Assembly: GCF_014203595.1 (NCBI RefSeq)
Contig: NZ_JACHJK010000019.1
Span: 6,344-70,343 of the forward strand
Direction: 5' to 3'
DNA length: 64,000 bases
Origin: Streptomyces echinatus
GTDB taxonomy: Bacteria > Actinomycetota > Actinomycetes > Streptomycetales > Streptomycetaceae
The notes under the pieces were generated by a model, which did no database searches, was not told the DNA's origin, and was given only the letters and a program-made list of their open reading frames with translations. Positions within the stretch are counted from its first letter, which is position 1; each line of letters opens with the position of its first letter. Both the position numbers and the translations under genes were made by a program. Of this stretch, positions 51,389 to 60,113 are shown in pieces.

Positions 51389-53626
51389 CTACTCTCCGTT
51401 GTCGACGTCCGTGACGGTGCCGTCCTTGATGTACCGGGCGAGGTTGAGCTCCGGCGCGTCGAACCGCTCGCGGACCTCCTCGCCCCACAACACGCTCTGG
51501 GTGCCCTCGTGCTTGACCAGGCCCGGGTTGACGCCGAGCTTGAAGCCGCCCGGCAGCGGCTTGCCCTCTCGGTACGGCAGGAAGTCCAGCGGCGAGGGCC
51601 CGCCTGCCGCGTAGACCACGCAGTCGGACAGAATCGCGACCGGGTACTGCCCGGTGAACGCCGCGTGCTTGACGATCTTCCGGTGCAGGTTGATGCGGGT
51701 GCGGGAGATGACGGCCGCGCGGATGTCCGGCCGCCAGGTGGGCCGGGACAGGGCGCGCCACGGCTCGCCGGGCCGCCAGCCCTCGCCCCGGGGCCGCTCG
51801 CGCAGCTTGCCCAGGCCGCCCTTGACCGTCGCCTTGATCGCCGAGACGACGATCGCCAACTCCGGGTCACGGCTCTTGTGGGCGTCCATCGCCGCAAGGA
51901 AGTCGGTCGGTGTGAGGGCGGCGTCGACGCCGAGGTCGGCCATCGTGGCGAGGTAGGCGTCACGCAGCCGGTTGTACCAGCCGTCCAGGTAGCGGCCGTT
52001 CTCGTAACGCACCCATGCCTCCAGCGGGTGCACCTCGTAGCCGAGTTCCACCGCGTACGCGACGGTCGGTGTCGCGTACCAGGCCGGGCCCTCGGGCCGG
52101 TCGCCCTTCGGCGTGAACGGGCTGGGCAGCAGGTCGGCGTTCAGCTCGGCCCACTTGTCCTTGCCGGTCTTCACCCGGGACAGGTCGACGTGGGAGAGGT
52201 CCACCAGCCACGAGCCGGGCAGCTTGGGGTCGAACACCGGCGCCTTGACGTGCGTCGGCGCACCGAGGCCGACGGTCAGGCCGTTGGCGCCGGCCGCGAA
52301 GGCCATGTTCACGTCGATGCCGACCAGGTGCCGCAGAGTGCATTCGTCATCCGTCATCGGCCGCGCCCAGTCGTACGCTTCCTCGAACAGCTTCTCCGCC
52401 GGGCCACGACTGTGGAAGCGGGGCAGGTCCTTGAGGAGCGGGTGCCCGTCGGGGGCTTCGCACGGGGCGCAGTCGACCGGGTCCTTGCCGAGGCTGCCGG
52501 GGTTGTGCTCGGAGTGCCGGCGACCGTCGGCGTCGGGATCGGAGGCGCGGGTCGGCGGGTGCAGCGCGGTCATGAGCTCCAGACCGGTGACCGCGGTCGA
52601 GCCGCGCGGCGTCATCACCCGAGACGCGTACAGGCCCAGGATCCGGGCGAGTTCGGCCGGCGGCAGCTGAGCGGCGTCGCCCCAGTGCCGGGAGTCGAGG
52701 GCGTGCCAGGACGGGATGCACAGCTGCACGCAGGCCCGCTCCGAACCGGTGGCGGGGCGGTAGATCCGCGCCCACGGCCCGAACCCGCGCTTGGTCAGCT
52801 TCCAGTCGGCGCGCGTCAACTGCTTGATGACCTTGTGGGCCTCCGGGATCCGCCCGGCGAGCCGCTCCTCATCTGTCAGGGTGACGGGCAGGCCGTAGCG
52901 CCCGAGGGCGGCCTCGGTGAGCACGAGCAGCGGGTCGGCGTTCTTGCCCGGCCCGGACAGTTTCGGCTGCCCGAGCTGCGCGTCCTTGAGTGTCCAGTCG
53001 ACCAGGGCCGGGATGGTCTTGGCGGGTACGTCCAGGACCAGGCCGCCGACGCAGTACGCCAGCATCTGCCCGTCGGCGTCGACATCGATGACCGCGAGCG
53101 GTCCGTTCTCGAAGCGCGGATGGGTGTGGTTCGCCGCTGTGTTGGCGGGGTCCGCCTTCGGCGCGGCCGGGCGGCGTGACGGTGAGGTGCTTCTGGCGGT
53201 GGGAGCCGGACGCGAGGCCCGCTCGGCAGGGGTGGCGGGGGCGATCAAGGGGGTTCCGCGCGAGGTCCTGACCGCAGCGTCCGAGGCTGAACCTGGGGGC
53301 GGAGTCTGCTCCGCCGGGGTGGCCCCGTTGGTCAAGGTCTGGGGCGCCACTGCGTCCTGGGTGGCGGAATCTCGATCGGCTGGGAACCGCTCCGCCCAAC
53401 CATCGAGGAGTCGCTGGTAAGCCTGCCGGCGCGGGGGGCGCGGTTCGGAGCGGCCGGCCTCCCAGTTCTTCACGGTCTGCGTCGTCGTCTGCAGCACCTG
53501 CGCGAGCCGCGCCTGCGTAACCCCTGCCGCTTCGCGCAGGCGGGCGCGCTCGGCGGGCCCGGGCATCTCCGGCTCGCCAGCCAGTAGGGCATCCACGGCA
53601 GCGAACAGCTCGTTCTCCGTCGGCAT
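51389..53626 (-). CDS. tap: Telomere-associated protein Tap
   Basis: 745 residues from the ATG at 53626, 9 nt after GGAGG; the frame opens six codons earlier without a better site. An XRE-like HTH lies at about residues 25-65 (LREAAGVTQARLAQVLQTTTQ, TVKNWEAGRSEPRPPRR). The remainder fits Streptomyces Tap: LAVIDVDADGQMLAYCVGGLV, the central LVGIDVNMAFAAGANGLTVG and AYVYE-type segments (VAYAVELGYEVHPLEAWVRYE), and the C-terminal YPVAILSDCVVYAAGG, which has polymerase-like spacing. Tap recruits Tpg to telomere 3' overhangs. The pair indicates a linear replicon. Confidence 0.93.
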   Translation of the reverse strand: MPTENELFAAVDALLAGEPEMPGPAERARLREAAGVTQARLAQVLQTTTQTVKNWEAGRSEPRPPRRQAYQRLLDGWAERFPADRDSATQDAVAPQTLTNGATPAEQTPPPGSASDAAVRTSRGTPLIAPATPAERASRPAPTARSTSPSRRPAAPKADPANTAANHTHPRFENGPLAVIDVDADGQMLAYCVGGLVLDVPAKTIPALVDWTLKDAQLGQPKLSGPGKNADPLLVLTEAALGRYGLPVTLTDEERLAGRIPEAHKVIKQLTRADWKLTKRGFGPWARIYRPATGSERACVQLCIPSWHALDSRHWGDAAQLPPAELARILGLYASRVMTPRGSTAVTGLELMTALHPPTRASDPDADGRRHSEHNPGSLGKDPVDCAPCEAPDGHPLLKDLPRFHSRGPAEKLFEEAYDWARPMTDDECTLRHLVGIDVNMAFAAGANGLTVGLGAPTHVKAPVFDPKLPGSWLVDLSHVDLSRVKTGKDKWAELNADLLPSPFTPKGDRPEGPAWYATPTVAYAVELGYEVHPLEAWVRYENGRYLDGWYNRLRDAYLATMADLGVDAALTPTDFLAAMDAHKSRDPELAIVVSAIKATVKGGLGKLRERPRGEGWRPGEPWRALSRPTWRPDIRAAVISRTRINLHRKIVKHAAFTGQYPVAILSDCVVYAAGGPSPLDFLPYREGKPLPGGFKLGVNPGLVKHEGTQSVLWGEEVRERFDAPELNLARYIKDGTVTDVDNGE

Positions 53627-54006
53627 GCTGCACCTCCATCCCAAACACTAGCATCACTTATCCTCAGATTTGCGTTCTCTTTATTCATGGATTTATCCTC
53701 CCTGTCAGCATCGTCCCCGAAGATGACGCGGTGACCGCCTGCGAAGCAACCTTCCAGGAGATTGCCCTCGACGCCGGGCAACGCGTACATCACTGCTCGG
53801 CGGGCACGGCGTGACAACGGCGTGCGCTGGCGGTGCCGTCCCGATCGTCCGCTGGCGTGCTACCGGAACGGCGTGGAACAACGAGCGCTCCCGGCGGCAC
53901 CAGACCGGCGACTCCGAGGGCAACCGAGTGGCCGAACCGCGCGACACCCGTACCTGGGACGAGGAGGACGTGCGCCCGCCGCTCAACACGCGTGGCCGCG
54001 TACGGC
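53627..54006. other. Gene-free gap upstream of tap
   Basis: No gene is supported. The first 70 bp beyond the tap start are locally AT-rich (around 53645-53700) and are the likely tap promoter region. A single GTGACAAC at 53811 lacks the partner box at 20 bp and is not counted as a repeat unit. Confidence 0.45.
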
Positions 54007-56304
54007 TCACGCGGCGCCGTCGCCCTGCCCGGCCGCGGCGGCCAGGCCGGGCTGGAGCCTGCGGGCCGCGTTGAGGTGGTCGACGGTCCAGATGATACGG
54101 ACGGCCGTGTCGGAGGCCCGGCCCTCGTCGTCGCGCAGGTCCTTGCGGACCGACTCGACCAGGCTCGCCTCGGCCGCCGGGTTGCGCGGCAGGGGCTCAC
54201 GGACGGCGGTGTGAGCGGTCAGGCTCAGGGCGAGGTCCCGGTACCAACCGGACACCCGGCCCGCCACGCTCAGCAGCACCAGGCGCGCCTGGGCCCGGTC
54301 CGTACCCGAGTGCAGTTCGTCCGCGCGCTGCCACAGTCCGAGCACCGCGTCCGCGGCCAGCCGCAGCCCGACGATGCCGGTGACCAGGGTGGTCAGGTCC
54401 GCCAGCGGTACCGGTTTGGCGCCGCGCTCCGCCAGGAAGCTGCGGAAGGCGTCGTCCAGCCGGCGCGCGGCGGCCGCCGCCTGGAGCCCCTCCGCCAGCG
54501 GGGCGTCCGCCGTCGAGGGCCGGTCCCCGCAGCGGCGCACCCCGTACGCGACGGCCCGCGCGAGATAGCGGGCGCTGCCCGCGTACGCCTCGGCGAGTGC
54601 CCGGTCCACGGCGGCTGCCGCACCGCGCGGCCAGAAGAACAGGCCCACGAGCACGCTGACGGCGCAGCCGAGCCCGATGTCCTGGAGGCGCAGCAGCACG
54701 ATGTGCCAGTCGGGGTTCTGCCCGATGTTGAACAGGATCGCCAGCGTGAGGGTGAAGGCGGCCTGACCCGCTGCGAAGGACACGGCGGCCGGTGCGATGC
54801 CGGCGTTCAGCACCGCCACGGGCAGCAGGAACCACAGCGCGGTGCCGTGATGGCCGATGAGCTGCAGCAGCGCGGCGCCGACCACCGAGCCGACCAGGGT
54901 CCCGCCGAGCGCGCGGACCGCGTTCTGCCCGGTGCTGAGCGCGTTCGAGCGCAGTACCGACAGCGTCCCCAGCAGCACCCAGAACGAGTGCTGCAGGCCT
55001 GTCAGCTGCACCAGGGCCACCGCGATGCCGAGACCGGCCGCGCCGCGCAGACTGTTGTGCAGCCACACCGAGTTGGGCCGCAGGTGCGCGACGGCCCGCT
55101 CGTGCGCCGCGGCCAGCGGCTGGGAAGGGCCACCCGGCTCGAGGCCGAGCAGCCGCTCGGGCCAGCTGCGCCGCTCCGCCGCCGCCACCAGATCCACGTT
55201 GTCCGCGATCTGGAGGGTGGCGAAGCCCAGTTCCTGGGCGCGGAACGACAGGTCCAGGGTCGAGAGGAAGGCGAGCACCTCCGGCTCGCTGTCCGGACCG
55301 GGCAGATGGACCGGGAGCCGGGTGGTGGCACCGCGCTCCATACGGCTCATGGCCTCGCGCAGCTCCGCCGTCCGGGCGCGCAGCGCCCGCGGGGAGCCGT
55401 GCGGTTCCTCCAGCAGTCCGGCGGTCAGCTCCAGCACCGACGCGGCCGTCAGCCGCACCGTGCGGGCGTCGGGGTCGCAGCGCGGGTGGCCGTCCGGCGG
55501 TGGAGCGCTGTCCGTCACGATGGCGCTGAGCCAGGTCAGCTCGTCGACCAGGCGCACCAGGGCGCGTGAGCCCGAGGACAGACCGGTGGGCCGGTAGGGG
55601 GTGTCCTGGAAGGCGCCGCGCAGTCCGGCCGTGGCGGCGGCGGTCTCGTCGGCGGCCCGCCGGCACGCGGGCAGACCCGGCGCGCCGGGGCCGTCCGTCA
55701 GGTGCGAGGTGTCCAGGCGCAGTTGTGCCGCCGCCGCCCGGCAGACCCGGGCGGCGGGCGCGCTCAGCGGGTCGGCGGTGGGCCGCGGCCACAGCAGCGG
55801 GACGGCGAGCAGCGCCGCGGCGGAGGCGAGGCCCGCGCCGGCGAGCCGCTCGGGCAGCTGCGACAGCGGCGCGGGTGTGGTCACGGGCAGTACGAAGGCG
55901 AGCAGCAGCGCCGTCGAGGCGCCGGCGAGCACGGAGCTGACGACCCCGGAGAACAGCACCACGAAGGCGACCACCACCGTGGCGGCGACCGCGACCGCGC
56001 TCTGCCGGGCGGCGAGGGTGCCCAGGCAGATGAGCACCGCCCAGGCCACCGCGAGGCCCAGGTGGGCGCGCAGCCGCTGCACCAGCGGTCCGGTGAACTC
56101 GACCAGCAGCAGCATCGAGAAGGAACCGAACGCCGCGTACGTCGCCATCGGCGGGGAGTGGAACACCTGACCGCACAGGGCGAACAGGGCCGGCATCACC
56201 AGCGCGGTGCGTGCCGCGCGGCGGGTGGCGGCGAGCCCGGGGTCGTGCGCTCGCAGCCATACCGGGACCTTGCCCAGCAGGGTGAAGGAAGCTGCTGACC
56301 GCAT
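54007..56304 (-). CDS. FUSC-family membrane protein
   Basis: 765 residues from the ATG at 56304, preceded by GGAAGGG. Two clusters of membrane helices (about 30-170: ALVMPALFALCGQVF, LAVAWAVLICLGTLAA, VVVAFVVLFSGVVSSVLA; and about 400-560: WVLLGTLSVLRSNALSTGQN, ALWFLLPVAVLNAGIAPAAV, DIGLGCAVSVLVGLFFWP) flank large soluble loops. The second cluster has the FUSC_2 signature with RALGGTLVGSVVGAAL and FWPRGAA. FUSC proteins are putative aromatic acid or drug exporters, with poorly defined function in Gram-positives. The gene is monocistronic on the minus strand between tap and an SDR remnant. Confidence 0.9.
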   Translation of the reverse strand: MRSAASFTLLGKVPVWLRAHDPGLAATRRAARTALVMPALFALCGQVFHSPPMATYAAFGSFSMLLLVEFTGPLVQRLRAHLGLAVAWAVLICLGTLAARQSAVAVAATVVVAFVVLFSGVVSSVLAGASTALLLAFVLPVTTPAPLSQLPERLAGAGLASAAALLAVPLLWPRPTADPLSAPAARVCRAAAAQLRLDTSHLTDGPGAPGLPACRRAADETAAATAGLRGAFQDTPYRPTGLSSGSRALVRLVDELTWLSAIVTDSAPPPDGHPRCDPDARTVRLTAASVLELTAGLLEEPHGSPRALRARTAELREAMSRMERGATTRLPVHLPGPDSEPEVLAFLSTLDLSFRAQELGFATLQIADNVDLVAAAERRSWPERLLGLEPGGPSQPLAAAHERAVAHLRPNSVWLHNSLRGAAGLGIAVALVQLTGLQHSFWVLLGTLSVLRSNALSTGQNAVRALGGTLVGSVVGAALLQLIGHHGTALWFLLPVAVLNAGIAPAAVSFAAGQAAFTLTLAILFNIGQNPDWHIVLLRLQDIGLGCAVSVLVGLFFWPRGAAAAVDRALAEAYAGSARYLARAVAYGVRRCGDRPSTADAPLAEGLQAAAAARRLDDAFRSFLAERGAKPVPLADLTTLVTGIVGLRLAADAVLGLWQRADELHSGTDRAQARLVLLSVAGRVSGWYRDLALSLTAHTAVREPLPRNPAAEASLVESVRKDLRDDEGRASDTAVRIIWTVDHLNAARRLQPGLAAAAGQGDGAA

Positions 56305-56441
56305 CCGCCGTGCCCTTCCGTCCCGGAGTGCCCGCGCGTCCACCGACGTACCGAGTATCCGCCGCGTTCGGCCACGGGGGCGATCGCACGGACGGACGAG
56401 GGCAGGCATCCCGGGCCGGGGAAAGAGGAAACCGCTCACCC

Positions 56442-56700
56442 ATGCACATCGATCTCTCCGGACGTACCGCCCTGGTCACCGGCTCGACACCAGGGCATCG
56501 GCGCGGCGATCGCGGCCGGCCTCGCCCAGGCCGGGGCCCGGGTGGCGGTGGCCGATCCGGTGCCGGTGGCCGCCGGCCTGTCCGGCGAGGAGGGCGCGGA
56601 GCAGGTGGCGCGGGCGCTGCCCCGGGTCCGTGCCGAGGTGGTGTTCACCTACCAGCGCCTGATGCCGGTGGAGAAGGTGATAGCGGGCGACTGGCGGTAG
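56442..56700 (+). pseudogene. Truncated, frameshifted SDR gene
   Basis: The ATG at 56442 starts MHIDLSGRTALVTGST, a typical SDR N-terminus. Two codons later the frame must change to read IGAAIAAGLAQAGARVAVAD, completing the TGxxxGIG motif. The continuation (LSGEEGAEQVARALPRVRAE) runs only to a TAG at 56698-56700, so about two thirds of the enzyme is missing. Confidence 0.6.
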
Positions 56701-56730
56701 CTCACTGGCTACGGCGCCACCGTGCCGTAG

Positions 56731-57080
56731 TCACGCGCGATCTTCTGCAGCGAGGATGCCGGGCTTGGCCTCGTTCAGGCGTGCACCGTGGAAGGCGAGG
56801 GTCGCGATGAGCAGGGACGCGGCGAACCCCGCTCCGCACAGCGCGCCGCCGGCGATTGCCGCTCCCCAGCAGACCGGAGGGCGCAGCCGCCCGCCGGAGG
56901 CGAGCGTGGCAAGCGCGCCGGACCCGACGATGCCCAGTGGCTTGCCCAGGACGTAGGCGATGAGGATGCCCAGGGTGACGGGAGAGGTGAAGGCGCGTGC
57001 CAGCTGGTCGCTGCTGATCTCGATGCCGGCGTTGGCCAGGGCGAACAGCGGGACGGCAAGGTAAATGCTCCAGGTGGCCG
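56731..57080 (-). pseudogene. C-terminal fragment of a NhaA Na+/H+ antiporter
   Basis: The minus strand reads WSIYLAVPLFALANAGIEIS, FTSPVTLGILIAYVLGKPLG, RPPVCWGAAIAGGALCGAGF and SLLIATLAFHGARLNEAKPG, ending LAAEDRA. This is the last part of NhaA (PxFALANAG, GKPxGI, GxGFTxSLxIAxLAF, EAKxGxL). The N-terminal two thirds is absent and the sequence upstream is unrelated, so it is a remnant. Confidence 0.75.
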
Positions 57081-57335
57081 GCCGCGAGGAGGGCGCACGG
57101 CAACCGCGTCCACCCCAGAGGTGCACCGGCACTCGGACCATCGGCCCTGGTCTTCGGTGGCCGGCAGCGCTGTCGCGGCCGGGTGCCGTGGCAGGGACCC
57201 GGGGACTGTGAAACGCTCGGAAACAGTGGCATATCCGTCCTTCACCGCACGTCGACGGCGGACGAGAGGGCCGGCCCGTCCGTGACGGGGTTCACCCGGT
57301 CCCTGGCCCTGTGTTCGCCGAGTGGGGAACACACG

Positions 57336-58766
57336 ATGACGACGACCGAACACCCGCACGGCCACGACGGCCACCAGGATCCGACCCTGTACCGCACCCC
57401 GGCGGACGCCGTCGCCGCGCCCGGGGAGAAACTCGCCTACGTCGTCGGGTTCGATCCGGCCGGAGCGCGCCCGGACGCGCTGTTCACCGTCGGCACCGAA
57501 CCCGGCTCCTCGGCGTACGGCCGGGTGATCGCCCGCGCCGAGGTGCCCGGCGTGGGCAACGAACTGCACCACTTTGGCTGGAACGCCTGCTCGAGCGCGC
57601 TGGCCCATGCCGGTCACCACCACGCCGCGCGCCGCTATCTCATCGTCCCCGGACTGCGCTCCTCCAGGCTGCACGTCTTCGACACCGTCCCCGATCCGGC
57701 CCGCCCCCGCCTGGTCAAGACGGTGGAGCCCGGCGAACTGGCCGCCCGGGCCGGGTACTCGCGCCCCCACACCCTGCACTGCGGTCCCGACGGCGTCTTC
57801 CTGTCCTGCCTGGGCGGCGCGGACGGCGCGGACGGGCCCGGCGGCGTGGCGCTGCTGGACCACGAGAGCTTCGAGGTGCTGCGCGGTTGGGAGAGCGAGC
57901 GCGGGCCGCAGCACCTCGCCTACGACGTCTGGTGGCACCTGGCCCAGAACATCGCCGTGACCAGCGAGTGGGGAACCCCTTCCATGATCGAGGACGGTCT
58001 CGTCCCCGAGCTGCTGCTGGGGCGCCGTTACGGCCACTGCCTGCACTTCTGGGAACTCGGCACCGGCCGGCACCTGCAGCAGGTCGACCTGGGCGACGCC
58101 CACCAGATGGTGCTGGAACTGCGTCCCGCGCACGACCCCGAGGCCACCTGGGGGTTCACCAACACCGTGGTCGACGTCGAGGACCTGTCGGCCTCCGTGT
58201 GGCTTTGGCATCGCGACGGCGAGGACTTCCGCGTCACCAAGGTGATCACCCTCCCGGCCGAGCCCGCCCCGGCCGAGGACCTGCCCCCGGCGCTCAAGCC
58301 GTTCGGCGCCGTGCCGCCGCTGATCACCGACATCGACCTCTCGGTGGACGACCGGTGGCTGTACGTCTCTGCGTGGGGCACCGGCGACCTCATCCAGTAC
58401 GACGTGAGCGACCCGCGGCACCCCAGGCGGACCGCGGCCGTGCGGCTCGGCGGCATCACCGCCCGCCGGCCGCACCCCGCCGCGCCCGGCGTGCCTCTGA
58501 CGGGCGGGGCCCAGATGGTCGAGGTCAGCCGCGACGGGCAGCGCGTCTACCTGACGAACTCCCTGTACGCCGCCTGGGACGAGCAGTTCTATCCCGCGGG
58601 CATCGAGCCGTGGATGGTCAAGCTGGACGCCGATACCTCACGCGGCGGGCTGTCGGTGGACGGCCGTTTCTTCCCCCACGGCGAGGACTTCGCCGGCCTG
58701 CGCGTGCACCAGACGCGCCTGCAGGGCGGCGACGCCTCCTCCGACTCCTACTGCTACCGCCGCTGA
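57336..58766 (+). CDS. Selenium-binding protein / methanethiol oxidase homologue
   Basis: 476 residues from the ATG at 57336; in-frame sequence upstream is not coding-like. Family hallmarks are visible: PGVGNELHHFGWNACSSALA (His/Cys near the putative copper site), RYLIVPGLRSSRLHVFD, RPHTLHCGPDGVFLSCLGG, GHCLHFWELGTGRHLQQVDL and TDIDLSVDDRWLYVSAWGTG. SBP56/SELENBP1-type proteins form a beta-propeller; characterised members are copper-dependent methanethiol oxidases. The N-terminal HPHGHDGHQD is His-rich and might bind metal. It is followed 88 bp later by a ZIP-type transporter gene on the same strand, consistent with a metal-linked unit. Confidence 0.92.
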   Translation: MTTTEHPHGHDGHQDPTLYRTPADAVAAPGEKLAYVVGFDPAGARPDALFTVGTEPGSSAYGRVIARAEVPGVGNELHHFGWNACSSALAHAGHHHAARRYLIVPGLRSSRLHVFDTVPDPARPRLVKTVEPGELAARAGYSRPHTLHCGPDGVFLSCLGGADGADGPGGVALLDHESFEVLRGWESERGPQHLAYDVWWHLAQNIAVTSEWGTPSMIEDGLVPELLLGRRYGHCLHFWELGTGRHLQQVDLGDAHQMVLELRPAHDPEATWGFTNTVVDVEDLSASVWLWHRDGEDFRVTKVITLPAEPAPAEDLPPALKPFGAVPPLITDIDLSVDDRWLYVSAWGTGDLIQYDVSDPRHPRRTAAVRLGGITARRPHPAAPGVPLTGGAQMVEVSRDGQRVYLTNSLYAAWDEQFYPAGIEPWMVKLDADTSRGGLSVDGRFFPHGEDFAGLRVHQTRLQGGDASSDSYCYRR

Positions 58767-58794
58767 CCCCAGGGCCGGTGAATACGTCGGGGGG

Positions 58795-58824
58795 GGGCGG
58801 CGCCGGTGCGCCAGGGCGCCGCCC
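58795..58824 (+). terminator. Hairpin between SBP and ZIP genes
   Basis: A 10-bp perfect inverted repeat (GGGCGGCGCC at 58795-58804 with 58815-58824) has a 10-nt loop. It could terminate or attenuate read-through from the upstream gene, so the two genes may be only partly co-expressed. Confidence 0.55.
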
Positions 58825-58854
58825 GCGCGGCCCGCCGCTGACCCGGGAGAAACC

Positions 58855-59619
58855 ATGCTCTGCGCCTTCGAAGCGGCCGGCACGCACCTCGTCGGCGATT
58901 CGGCCGGGCTGCTGCCTCCGGCCGCGTCGCTGGTGGCCGCCTCGCTGGTGGCTCTGGCCACGGTGGCGGGAGCCTGGGCGGCGCGGCGGGCGCCGGGCCC
59001 TACCATGCTCGTGCCGGCCGCCGCGTCCGGGATCCTGCTGGTCATAGCCGTTTTCGACCTACTGCCCGACGCGTGGGACGAGGCCGCCGAGGCCGGCCTG
59101 CCGCCGTGGGCGGTGCCGTTCGCCGCGCTCACCTCGTTCGCCCTCATGGGCGCCCTCGCCCGGACCGGCTGCCCGTGCAGGCGGGACCGTGCCGGCGGCA
59201 TCGGCGCGGCAGCAGGACTCGCCGTGCACCGCTTCGTGGAAGGCGCGGCCCTCGCCCTGACCACCTCGATCGCCGTGATGACCGCGCTCCTCGTACACGC
59301 CGCCGCCGAAGGCCTGGCCCTGGCCGCGCTCCTGGGCGCCCAGCCCGGACGGCGCACAGCTTGCTGGCTCACCCTCGCCTGCCTCAGCCCGCTCGCCGGC
59401 GTGCTCGTCACGAGCGCCGTCCCCCTCCCGGACGGCCTCCTGCCCTTCCTCCTCGCCGCCGTCGCCGGCGTCCTCACCCAGGCCGCACGGGTGGCACTCG
59501 GCCTCGCCCACCGCCAGCGCCCCGCCGAACGGCGCGTGCGCACGGTCCCGGTCACCGCAGCAGTGACCCTCGCGGCGGTCGCCACCGCACTCGCCCTGCT
59601 CATCACGGCCGGCCGCTGA
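58855..59619 (+). CDS. ZIP-family metal transporter-like protein
   Basis: 254 residues. About seven or eight hydrophobic segments (PAASLVAASLVALATVAG, MLVPAAASGILLVIAVFDLL, VPFAALTSFALMGALA, and others). The two ZIP metal-site helices are present in variant form: GLAVHRFVEGAALALTTSI and TALLVHAAAEGLALAALLG (HxxxEG each). A GGGAGAAACC site precedes the ATG. It would move a divalent cation (Zn, Mn or Fe) across the membrane. Adjacency to the SBP56-type gene suggests metal supply or detoxification, which is inference. Confidence 0.8.
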   Translation: MLCAFEAAGTHLVGDSAGLLPPAASLVAASLVALATVAGAWAARRAPGPTMLVPAAASGILLVIAVFDLLPDAWDEAAEAGLPPWAVPFAALTSFALMGALARTGCPCRRDRAGGIGAAAGLAVHRFVEGAALALTTSIAVMTALLVHAAAEGLALAALLGAQPGRRTACWLTLACLSPLAGVLVTSAVPLPDGLLPFLLAAVAGVLTQAARVALGLAHRQRPAERRVRTVPVTAAVTLAAVATALALLITAGR

Positions 59620-59622
59620 ACG

Positions 59623-59681
59623 CGACACGAGCACGGCTCGGGTACCTGAGAGCATCCCGACACGAGCACGGCTCGGGTACC
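59623..59681. repeat. Two 24-bp direct repeats
   Basis: CGACACGAGCACGGCTCGGG(TACC) occurs at 59623-59646 and 59658-59681, 35 bp apart. Each copy contains a small palindrome (CGAGC-ACG-GCTCG). No CRISPR-like third copy exists. The remaining stretch 59682-59954 shows no gene. Confidence 0.7.
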
Positions 59682-59954
59682 GGAGGGGGCACCGCGCTTC
59701 AGGATCTTCGCGCAGGGTGTGGCGCTTGGTGGGTCGAGGCTCCACGACCGCTTCAGCAACACGCAGCGACTGCCACGCGCGCATGGAGGGCCACTGCCGC
59801 CGCAAGAGCAGAGACTCGGCTTCGGACCACGCGGTGCACACCCCGTTCTGCGCTCGTAAGCCATGTGCGCAGAGTGCGTTCTCACCCGGACACGAGACGT
59901 CTGTGAGGGCGGTCTTCCGGGCGTGCTCATGGGCTGCCGAAGCATGCGCAGGGC

Positions 59955-60113
59955 ACCCCGACGCAGGCCGAGTACGCCGAGCGGGCCGAGCTGGCCCGTG
60001 CCGAACTCGCCTCCGCTCTCGGCAGCGCGCCGAGCCCGGAGGCCGAGGCGAAGGCCAAGGCCCTGCTCGTGCGTCTGGGCGGCGCCGCGCACAGCCCGAA
60101 GGCGGCCGCGTAG
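59955..60113 (+). pseudogene. C-terminal gene fragment coupled to the FGE-like gene
   Basis: A coding-biased frame reads TPTQAEYAERAELARAELAS then EAEAKAKALLVRLGG and ends SPKAAA with a TAG at 60111-60113. It has no start; the upstream part is missing. The next gene's GTG overlaps this stop (TAGTG), so the two were coupled in the intact operon. Confidence 0.4.

Noticed and set aside
50510..53179. A plus-strand open frame of 889 codons
   Set aside because: It is the antisense shadow of tpg and tap; its composition mirrors their codons and it has no ribosome binding site or recognisable domain.
53811..53818. GTGACAAC as a fifth TGTCAC-box unit
   Set aside because: The second box at +20 bp and the conserved following segment are absent; a lone octamer is expected by chance.
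53627..54006. Telomere or origin sequence next to tap
   Set aside because: No series of palindromes typical of Streptomyces telomeres and no iteron cluster is visible.
59623..59681. Direct repeats as a mini-CRISPR
   Set aside because: Only two copies with an 11-bp interval and no cas genes.
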